Shown: positions 37,167 to 47,200 of the stretch, in pieces | Numbering within the stretch: the stretch's first letter is position 1 | How the letters are laid out: every line of letters begins with the position of its first letter | Assembly (NCBI GenBank): GCA_029204225.1 | Contig: CM055104.1 | Span: forward strand, 50,224,006 to 50,288,005 | Origin: Diphasiastrum complanatum | Taxonomy: Eukaryota; Streptophyta; Lycopodiopsida; Lycopodiales; Lycopodiaceae | DNA: 64,000 nt | Reading direction: 5' to 3' | Notes under the pieces: model-generated | Seen by the model: the letters and a program-made list of their open reading frames with translations, nothing else | Database searches by the model: none | What the model was told of the DNA's origin: nothing | Program-made: the position numbers and the translations under genes

Positions 37167-38375
37167 TTTTTCAAATGAAATGAAATCAGACAATGAGATT
37201 AGATCTAGATTTTCAATCAAGAACTATCTTAGTTCAGATCTACAAAATTCATCCCACTTTACAATAATCAGATTTCAGATTTCTAGAAAAAGATCTTTGA
37301 TCAAGCGATCGACACTTCTAAGAATGATAAATTCTCGAAATCAGAATCAAATTAAACCATATTTGACCCAAAATTTGATAGAGACTTGATCTGGATAATC
37401 AAAACCTAAACATAGTACTGGCGAAGGTTTCCTAAACGAAGGTTGCAATGCTATTTTTGGTAAAAACTCTTTGATCAGGCTTTTTCTGACAAAATTGATA
37501 AAAATAACTTTTGCCAAACTCTCAAACAGAGAATCTGACTCAAATAAAGCTAGGGTAAAACTGGCGAAGGTTCCTGACACATAAAAACATAGTTTCTATA
37601 GTTTGGCGAGGGTAAAAATAAGGATTTTCTATGATCCTGATAGAATTAATGTTCGTCGAACTCAGAACTAATAAATTACTATAAATAGAATAATTCGAAA
37701 ACTCAACAAAGATTTTGGCGAAGAATAACGAGTAATATTGGTATTTTTACAACAAAAAAAAAAAGACCTTTTTTGACAAAAATATGACAATATGACAACT
37801 GATCCTCTGAGATACTTTCTATTTCTGATATAACTCTTCGTCGACCTAGCAGTAGATAGATCTGAATCACACCTATGCACAGTGAATTTGGTAAAGGTTC
37901 TTTTTTTTTGTATTTTTAGGGTTTTGGTATTTTTGGTGGTTTTTCTGATGTTTCTGGAAATCTGTTGGGAAATATTGTTCGCCCTTCAAACTGAAGGTTC
38001 TGTGATCAAAATCCGTGCTTGCAACTCAGTGAATGTTTCCTGAAAGATAGTAAAAAGTTATCTACTCTGATGATGGTTTTTGCCTCATTTTGACCAAAAT
38101 CTAACAGGTTTGACCAATTTTTGTTATTTTTTCTGATATATCAGATCTAAAAAAATCTTAAGATTGGTCATCTGAATAGCTTTCTCTGTTCAATAATCAA
38201 ATTAGATTTTAAACAAGCAAATCCACTCAAATTAGGCAAAATCACTTCCAAACTAACCCTAAATAGAGATTTAACACTATTCATGAAACGACAAGATGCC
38301 TAATGCAAGCCAACCATCCAACAAATATGCTGCAAACTAAAAAATTGGCGTAGCTCCCCGACAACGGCGCCAAAA
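37167..38375 (-). repeat. Leader and primer site of gypsy G1
   Basis: A 1.2-kb untranslated leader with recurrent AACCTTCGCC-like words. The primer site is at 38356-38375 (minus TTTTGGCGCCGTTGTCGGGG), the tRNA-Asp-type site typical of Tat/Athila elements. Confidence 0.8.
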
Positions 38376-38376
38376 T

Positions 38377-39147
38377 TGTAATGGGTTTCTTTCCTATCCT
38401 AACCTCAATCCAAGATCTAGCATCAAAGAGTACAAGTTAGTCATCACGCGGAGGTTCATTCCCATGAGAGCAATAGCATATCTCAGAATTCAGCACAAAT
38501 GGAAGATCCACATCTACTCTAACATCCATTAACCCTAAGCATTAACACTACTCCACTAACCCTACGATCCACAATTAAGATAGCTCTTTCTCTCTCTCCC
38601 TTCTCTCTCACAAAAAGTATAAGAACATGCAATCCCAATAAAAATCAGATCCAACAATTGATAAATCTAAAGAAAAGCATGAGAGATGGAGGAAATGTGA
38701 TAGAGACCAAGGACATTCATAAATTCATTTCACAAGAGAACCAATCTGCCTTATTGAAATGGAGATATGTACATGTGTAAGAAACTCGAGCTGGTCCCTT
38801 TTTATAATGGAGAAGAGGACCCTGGCCTCAGAATCCTATTGGTCCATTTTTACCTCCCTAACTATTCAAATTTAAAAAAGAGTGAGAACACATTCAAAAT
38901 TGGAGGGAACCAATTTGAATTTAAATTTGAACCAATTTTGGTGCGAGTCCCAACTTTATTTACTAACTTGACATTTAGGCCCGCAACATTAAAAGTCTCA
39001 CAAAAAGGCCTAAAGTCCTTTTATTAACTTTCTAATTATCAAATAACTATGTGATCATCGGATTGGACTTACACACGCAGGGTGCCAAATCCCTCTCACT
39101 TATTAACTAGGGTTAGGTTTATCTCGGGATCCGCAAACCCTCCAACA
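38377..39147 (-). repeat. 5' LTR of gypsy G1 (minus orientation)
   Basis: 771 bp from TGTTGGAGGG (at 39147) to CCCATTACA. It is inserted within the copia K LTR whose left part continues at 39148. Confidence 0.9.
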
Positions 39148-39610
39148 CTAGATCAATTCTACATGAGAAAATCTAACAAGAACAATCGTAAATGAAAGGG
39201 AATTGTACTTGTTGGTTTCACACGCGTGAAGACTTGTCATAGTACGAACTCCAACCTGAAAACAAAGTACAATATGATAGAAACTCAAAACATCCAAAAG
39301 AAATCAAGACAAATGATGAAATTGACAAAAGATTGTCTCCAAAACAAAGATTGGTGTTGCTTGATCATTATCGCCAAATGTGGCTCTATATATACAAGAA
39401 GTGGGAGCTTGTGGTACTGATCATCCCTCTTATCTCGCATGTGTAAGGGTGCTTTGTCATATGATGATTAATCATACAAAATTGACACTTGGACCAAACC
39501 TTTTATTTTGAGCACTTTTTGATCAATTTCTTACTATATAAAAAAGTCTTCTAGAAGTGCAAATTTGACTTCCTCAATTTATTCCACACGTGTGAGCAAA
39601 CCTCTACACA
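39148..39610 (-). repeat. Copia K LTR copy 1, left part (minus)
   Basis: Reverse complement of 40511-40979 with few differences. In this orientation it begins TGTGTAGAGG at 39610 and stops at CTAG, where the gypsy LTR inserted. It forms one arm of a large inverted repeat. Confidence 0.85.
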
Positions 39611-40510
39611 TGGCAAAGGTTGCACTTAAGATCCTTATTTGCCTTCAATAGGATGCCACCTATTGATGCCATGTGAAACAAAACTTGTGATATGATTCTA
39701 TAAAAGTAATTTGTGACTCTCAAGAGACTAAATTTGAACATATTCAATAATCTAGAAGGATCTACAAAAGATCTAACTCACAAACCTAAGAATCAATCTT
39801 CACACTAATGACTAATCACTTGGAAACTTTGCTTTGATCACTAAAACAAAAGCACACAATCTTTAAATCAAATCACGAAAGAAATCAGATCCAAACTCTT
39901 GGACTCAACAAATACCAATGACTCTTTCTTTTGAGAGTTGAAATGGATATGAGAAGATTTGACACCTAGATTTTCCTTTTCACTTGACTAGTTCTTTCAA
40001 CACTTGAATTCTTGAACAAAAGATGGATTTTGTCTCAAAACACATTAAAATCAAACTTAATTACTTCTTTTGGACTCACTCTTGACCCAAATAATCTCAC
40101 TCTTGAGATTTAGAATGAATTTGATTTGATTTGACAACAAACTATACCACCAATTTTTACAAAACATAAAATCTACTCTAGATCACTCAAACTTGACATG
40201 TACATTTGATTCAAACACATAGAATTAAGATCCAATCACCCCTTTTTACATCCGCAAAGAATCTCCCTCTTGAGATTTGGAATGGATTTGTAATAGTTTG
40301 ATAACAACCTATGTCAAGAATTTCTCACCAAGCTTAAAAATTAGACATCTAGAGATTCACAAAGATCCCAACCATGCATGAACACTCAAATACGGATTGC
40401 CAAAAATCATAGATTAAGGAGTGATATGCAAGGTGAGAGGTTGAAATCTATTGTACCATCACTCTAGAGATTCACAAAGATCCCAACCATGCATGAACAC
40501 TCAAATCCCA
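39611..40510. repeat. Spacer of the LTR inverted repeat
   Basis: Non-coding. It has an imperfect repeat (CTCTTGAGATTT with flanks, near 40090 and 40265) and a 42-bp direct repeat at 40352-40393 and 40463-40504 (GATTCACAAAGATCCCAACC in both). Confidence 0.6.
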
Positions 40511-41068
40511 TGTGTAGAGGTCTGCTCACACGTGTGGAATAAGCTGAGTTTGCACTTCTAGAAGAGTTTTCTATATAGTAGAAAATTGACCAAATAGTGC
40601 TCAAAATAGAAGTTTTGGTCCAAGTGTCAATTTTGCATGATGAATCATCATATGACAGAGCACCCTCACACATGTGAGATAAGAGGGATGATCAGTACCA
40701 TGAGCTCCCACTTTTTGTATATATAGAGCCACATTTGGCCATAATGATCAAGCAACACCAATCTTGGTTTTGGAGGCATTTTTTTGTCAATTTCATCATT
40801 TGTCTTGATTTCTTTTGGATGTTTTGAGTTTCTATCATATTGTACTTTGTTTTCGGGTTGGAGTTCGTACTATGACAGGTCTTCACACGTGTGAAACCAG
40901 CAAGTACAATTCCCTTTCATTTATGATTGTTCTTGTTAGATTTTCTCATGTAGAATTGATCTAGATTCAACTAATCTTGTGTAGATTGGTAGATCAATTG
41001 TATCTAACATCCAATCACTCTATCCATTCTTGGTCCAATTTTGCAGATTTTCACATGATATCAGAACC
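40511..41068 (+). repeat. Copia K LTR copy 2 and primer site
   Basis: A 545-bp LTR, TGTGTAGAGG...TTTTCACA, is followed at 41056 by TGATATCAGAACC, a variant copia primer site. This uninterrupted copy shows the target where gypsy G1 entered copy 1 (GATCTAGATTC). Confidence 0.8.
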
Positions 41069-41841
41069 AAGTACAAGAGGATTTATTGAGATTTGATTGT
41101 GTTGATCCAAAACTAAGCCCAAATTAGCAAGTTTTTGGAAACTAGCTAAGTTTGATGTGGCGAGTTGGATTGGATAGGTATACTCAAATTTTTTGCATCA
41201 AACTTGGTTGTGGGCTGTAGGGGTACTTTTCACATGTGTCAGGATGTACAGTACCAGCTTTGAAGCCTTATGTTACAATTTGATGCTCATACATCCAAAT
41301 TAGCAAGTTTGTGGAAACTAGCTAATCTTGAGGTAGAGAGTTTGAATGGATTGATAGATTCAATATTTTTTTACCAAAACTTTTTGTAGGTTGTAGGTGT
41401 ATTTTACACACGTGTGGGGTCGTACAAATCCAATTTTGGTTGATAAACTTCAAATTGATGCATAATTTGACTCATACACCCAAATTTAGTGATTTTTAGT
41501 GCAAATTCAAGCTTTTTCTATAGAGATTCTATTCTTATGATTTGTTCTTGGATTAGATCATCCAAATAATTGATTTGGAAGCCTGATTTAGATGCATTAA
41601 ATGAGTTTTTCTGATTTTTTGTGTGTATTGAAGTTGAGAGAGAAGATGTGGCTCATGCAATCTCTAGATTGATGCCATGTGGCATATGACTAAAAAACAT
41701 GATTTTGACCTTTTTAGCCACTAGAACTTGATTCAGACTATATGTACAAGCTATATGATTGTACTACATGAAAAGCACATTTATTTCACACGTGGGTGTA
41801 ACATAATAGGTACAAGTCATTATAATATTTACAATGTTTGA
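41069..41841 (+). repeat. Copia K leader with 180-bp repeats
   Basis: Non-coding. Two degenerate units of about 180 bp (about 41110-41290 and 41291-41475) share AAATTAGCAAGTTT, GGAAACTAGCTAA and an ACACGTGTG- or CACATGTGT-containing end; a third starts near 41480. Confidence 0.65.
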
Positions 41842-42850
41842 TCAAATTTGCTTTTGCCAATTTTCACAACCCAACCTCTTCTGCCATAAGTTTTCTTGAG
41901 AGATCTTGGTCTTGTAGGCAACATCACAAATGTTAGCACTCTCACTAGAATCTAGTTTGTACAATCTACCAAATCTAAATCCTCTAGCTATCACCTCATC
42001 TTCTCTCTTGATTACACATGTGTCAACATCAACCGTGACATCCAAGCCAACACTAATGATATTCTTTGTTAGTTTTGTCACATAAAGCACATCTTTGAGA
42101 CACAAAATTTTTGACGATGCCACATTCAAAGGGATGCTACCTATTCCTTCAATTTTATACTCAACATCATTTGCAGTATAGATAGACTTCTTCACACCCT
42201 CATAAGACATGAGACTACTAAATGAATTTTTAGGAACTAGACATATGGGAACTAGCCCCACTATCAATCCACCACAATTCATCACTCTTGAAGGAAGAGG
42301 AAGAAAAACTAGATATCATAACTGAATTGTCCCTATCACTCTCATTCGAATCACTCTCTTTCTCATTAGTAAGGTTAGCTTGCTTGGATTGGTTCCTTTT
42401 CTTGAAGCAATTTATGGCTTAGTAGCCTTTCTTGCCACAAAAGAAGCACTTGATCTTCTTCTTCTTCCAATTGGATGTTGTAGCTTGAGAGGAATTGTCC
42501 TCCTCTCCATATTTAGCTTTGTCTTTCATCACTCTTTTGGTACCTTTGGAAGATTTGATTTCTAAGAGTGATTAATCTAGAGGTATTCTTGGCCTCATAA
42601 ATGTCTTTGAAGGTGTCCCAAGCCTCCTTGGCCGAGGTGCAAAAACCTATTTCTCTCAACACTTCATTGGATACATTCATCTTGATATAGTGAAGAGCCA
42701 TTCTAGCTCTTTTCTTGTACCTTTGGACTTCTTGAAGCGATTGAGGCTCCTCTTCAACTCCAAGGACAATATCCATCACATCTTGGAGTATCAAAATTGA
42801 CTCCATCCTCACTTGGAGGTAGTCAATCTCTCACTTTGCTCCAAGAGAAA
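41842..42850 (-). mobile_element. Copia gag-protease fragment (copia C/K family)
   Basis: Gag at 42513-42812 (RMESILILQDVMDIVLG, CTSAKEAWDTFKDIYEAKNT) and a protease/pre-integrase part at 41842-42285 (LCLKDVLYVTKLTKNIISV, LWQKRLG). The zinc-knuckle region lies between them. Protein similarity places it in the same family as copia C. It points toward the copia K leader, i.e. against the LTR orientation. It has several breaks. Confidence 0.75.
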
Positions 42851-42929
42851 AGATCTCATGGCTAGACTTTAGTCTTATTAGACCAAAATCGATAGTTCCA
42901 TTTGAGTTCTTGTTGGTATGAGGTAAAAA

Positions 42930-43390
42930 ATACCATACCACCTACAAGGAATGTCCATGTCGTGGTAATGTTTCGAGGGTTTTTTAAGCACAAACCTTTT
43001 CCATGTGTACCTCAAATCTGAAAAGATTGATAATCTCTTGAGGTGCATCTAAATACTCCTCTTGAATATCCATTACAACTTAAACTAGTGTAATAGACAT
43101 GGCATTGTATATCCCCATAGCCCATTTTGCCCAAGAGGTTCCACATGCTTTATGATCCAACCAATAATGGCACAAATAATGCGATATTGGATACCTACCA
43201 CTAGAAATTAATGTAGTTGACTCCTAGTTAAGATGCTCATATATGACCATCCACCGATGGTTACCAAGCTAAAGTCCAACTTTAATCATCGTAAAGTTAT
43301 CATTATTCATGAAAACTTTGTCTTGAGTTCCACCTTTGGTAGTACATTCCACGAACCTACAATTTGAACTATCATTATTAAGTTTTGAAT
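42930..43390 (-). pseudogene. Decayed coding-like stretch, family unknown
   Basis: One minus-strand frame reads protein-like over much of this span (WLDHKACGTSWAKWAMGIYN, DIQEEYLDAPQEIINLF) but is interrupted several times. I do not recognise it. It may be an old element or gene relic, or chance. Confidence 0.25.
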
Positions 43391-43465
43391 ATTTTGAGCT
43401 TTTCAATTGCTAAATATTTTGAGCTTTTCACTTGCTAGTGACATTTATTAGTGACATTTACATAG

Positions 43466-43680
43466 GGCACGGATTTGAAAATTCCGAGCCAGAGGCATCT
43501 GCGAAGGAAGCTATTTTCAAATTAGAGGATGTGTTATCTAAAGCAGGCTTACATAAAGGCCACGCTAAAATAAAAAAAGACGACAAGCTATCAAGTAAAA
43601 CAAGCAATATTCCATGCAAGCCGAGCATTGGAGGATCCAAAGCTCATAGATTTTTATCACATTATTCTGGCCAACAATGG
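43466..43680 (+). CDS. Isolated exon-like ORF with splice sites
   Basis: A 215-nt plus-strand stretch is open throughout and is bounded by ACATAG at its left and GTGAGT at its right, as an internal exon would be. It enters with two bases of a split codon and leaves in phase 0. The 71 whole codons encode a hydrophilic peptide (ENSEPEASAKEAIFKLEDVL, HKGHAKIKKDDKLSSK, HYSGQQW). I do not recognise the family and found no partner exons on the plus strand. It lies 0.5 kb past the stop of the minus-strand IST1 gene, so it could belong to a convergent gene, be a captured exon, or be a lone relic. Confidence 0.4.
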
Positions 43681-44206
43681 GTGAGTTGATCAAAGTCTGT
43701 TCCTTATGAGTTGATACAGGAATTTTTTTAAAAATCTCATTGTTCTACCTTCTTCTATTGTTCTACATTCCTTTTTAAGCTTATATGTCTTCAATATGCA
43801 TTTTGTTTATAGTTGCAAGTAAATTTTACCTTTAGATTTAGAAACACTGAGCTCACAAAAATGCCCAATGCCTATTCTTTAGCGAAGTCCTAATGCAAAC
43901 AGATATTCCAATTGGACTCTTAGATAATCACACCCAGCATCAAAAACTTCCTTCTAACAAAATGCTTAATGCTTTTGATGTTAGTCCACAAACTCAACAT
44001 TGACAATGGTGTTGGCCCACCTGTGCCATGGTTGGGTGCTTGTCACCATGGTCCGATTCCCTGTCCACACATGGGCGGATACCTCTAACAAAGGCCAGTT
44101 TAAGATAGTGACAATGTTACATATTGATTTTAACCTCTCTTTTGACTTCCATAAAGCTTTAAACATGTGCATTGTCGTCTTTAGGCCAATTTTTTCTCCA
44201 ACTAAA
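43681..44206. other. Region past the IST1 stop codon
   Basis: AT-rich, no gene. It probably contains the 3' UTR of the IST1-like gene if 44207 is its true stop. Confidence 0.4.
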
Positions 44207-47200
44207 TCATTGCAAGTTCCTTCTCAAACTCACATGTGCAAGGCTAGCAGCAGTTCTTGCTGCAGCAGCTGCATGCTCAGCAGACTCTGCAGCTGCATGG
44301 ACAGCAGATGCAAAATCCCTGTAGGTAGCAGCTTCCCTGCTGCTTACCCCAGCGAAGGAAGAACAGGTCATTTCTACCAGATCTTCCGAACCAGGCTGCC
44401 TTTGGCTAATACATATACTTTTTGAAGGAGAAGAAATTTGTTGAGACATGGGGGTCGATGAATATGAGGTGGTGCTAAACTTCTCATGCTTATGTAATAC
44501 TGAAGGAACGAACTGTTTCACTCTATCGGATTCATTTTCAACTGAAGTTGTAGCACCCAAGACTGACCTTGATCTCATTTGCTGCTGTTTTCCTTGTAGA
44601 ACGGAATGGGTGGAACTAGTTTTGGGAAGGAAAATCTTATTATCATCTTCCACATCCTCAGCATAGGATGGCATATTAGTTGCTCCAGTGAAACACTTAG
44701 GTCCATCCTGAAAAGCACAGCACCTAAAGGTTATCGTAGATTCTCAGGCCCAAGAATGAATGGTGTTACAATTAACTTTCATTCAGATCACTGTGCACAC
44801 TAAATTCCCATTAACTAATTGATCATATTTGCATGATTGATCAATCATTTGTCTCAAAGATGTGAATAAAAGACAGATTATGAGTGTTAGTTATAGTGAA
44901 TGCAACTCACAAGCAAGTCTTCAGGTTTTTTGAGAAGTTCAGCTAAGGTGTCGACAGGGTCCCACTCTAATTTATGGTCCGCAGCTATCTCTTTGAGTAG
45001 ATTCAATTTGCTCTCTCCAGATGGTGTCATCAATGACAGCTTTGAAATGATCTGCATTGCACAGAGACCGACTTGCTGAAACATGTTTCTGTGATGCTCC
45101 AGGAAATTTAACTACTTTGAAGCTAGAGATGCTTTTGAAACATTCAATAAGTTCGAAAAAGCAACGCAAACCTGAATTTCAGATCTGAAAATTCAAGATT
45201 TTTAACTACTCATCAAGCATTCAAAATTAGTCAGCGAAGAAGATGACAAACAGCGAACTTAGAATAATTACCAGTCGGTTGACCCCACACTCAGGACGCA
45301 ATTCTGACGCAGCTGCTATGTACTCCTTCCCATATTTAGAGGCAAAAAGAGAACGCAATTGCAGTAACTCTGGCAAGTCAGCAGCTCTCGGTGCAACATA
45401 TATTAAACTTGACACCGCTTCTTTGAGGTCCAATGGGCAAACTCTGCAGATTGGAACGTGTAATATAAGCACCACAGCACAAGCTTGAGCTCTGAAATGA
45501 AGGGATTCTTTCCCCATTACCTTGCATTGGTGTTAAGCCACTGCTAGCTAAAACGTGGAAAGTAGAACATACACTGAAACTAGGACGGTCCTGCAATTGT
45601 GAGCATGTGGCATACCTGTTGACCAATTTATGAACTTGTCGTACATCAGCTGATCTACAAAATTTTCTTCGATGTGTACTCAACAGTTCCACAAACTTCA
45701 TTGTTCGATTTGTTAATTCCTGGCTAACGGATAATTCTAATTAATAAAGAATAATTCGAGCAAGCGAGTTCAAAAAATTCGGAAAGTAGCATAAAGTTCT
45801 TAGGTTTATACTCAGTCTATTATATTAGGTACTTATTTCTAGCAGCAATCATCACATTATAGCTATTCAAATGGTACTGATTTTTGGATTTCTGTTTGAT
45901 ATGACAATTGGCAATTGTTTAATGGAGAAAACTTTCAATTGTTCCATCTGGTTAAGATTTCACCTCAAGCCAGTAATTTCTCCTATAAACCAGATGCAGC
46001 CAAAATCTAAATTCCAGCATACTATCTACAGCTTTCTCTTGCATGTTTCTACTCAATTTCCACCTCTTGTTACTTAGTGCTTCAAAAACCTTTCTCAAGC
46101 AGCCAAGGCTGCACTAGAGGTTTTATATCCCTATCTCCTTGAAGTGTTTACTTATGCATCTCCAAAGAAGTTGGATGCTATGCTTGTCAATTATGGCCTT
46201 GTTATCAGCAACTTACCCCTTTTAAAGCTCCACTTCACATGAAAGAAGCTTTTTAGAATAACACTACTCAGACCTACTACTGAACTCGTAATGCAAAATT
46301 TTCTGTGCTCATTATGTCATGGATCTTTTCTAAAGTATGACCTGATGCCTAAGACCGAAGCTATGCTGACCATGTTTGATGCTCTCAGCCTTGCAAGATG
46401 AGAAAGTTCTCTCAGCTACTTCCAAGTGCATTGGAACAGCTTATCCATTCTTGAAAGTCGCAACCAACAACCAGCATTCACGGCAGTTGGATTAAAGATC
46501 AGCCACCACCCATTACACAACCTTAACGATAGGAAGTGGATTCTAAAATTTTCCAGTTCTTTGACAAAGCAAATAGTAGAACCCACTATTTTTATTGACA
46601 TTTTCATCTATCCTCACCTAGGTTGACCTTAAACAGGCAGAGATCTGAATCCTCAAAGCTTCAGTTCCAAAGTTTCTGTATCTAATGGTAGCAATAGTAG
46701 ACTTTTTACCAGATTGTCAGGTAAGTTGGAATCAAAAAGCTGAATGCAAAACCACTTTAATCTCATTTAGCTTTTCAAAGTAATCAAACAGATTTAGAAT
46801 TGTAGATCTGTGGCACACGATTTAATTGGACATTTTCCTTCTCTTTTATGCATGTAAAGGATTCCACTCAGTCTTTAACTGTGTAGTCGTACAGAGAATT
46901 AAACTCTGCAATAAGGACTTTCCTCCAAAAAAATAAAGTTATCCCTGTCCAGTGCTGTCAGGAAGCCCCATTCCACATGGTCACAAGGCGTAAAAGTGAA
47001 ATGCCCTCATTTGATGGCTGGCAACATATCATGAACTGAAGTCCATAAAGAACCTTAGAAGCAGATATAAAGCTCCCGCTTTACCTTCGGGAAAGGTACT
47101 GGAAATTCACTCCCCAAGACACTAGTTTTCAGTATATTTAGAAGGGATCTCAGTTCTCAAGGGCATTGAAGGGCCAGAACAAATGAGAAGGGCAAAAGAA

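Noticed and set aside
39226-40886. Pair of similar 64-residue proteins on opposite strands
   Set aside because: They are the two arms of the inverted copia LTR repeat, i.e. non-coding LTR sequence open by chance.
45378-45701. 107-codon minus-strand frame as a gene
   Set aside because: It runs from intron sequence across the exon 4 splice acceptor in another frame; only the 108-nt cassette within it is worth testing.
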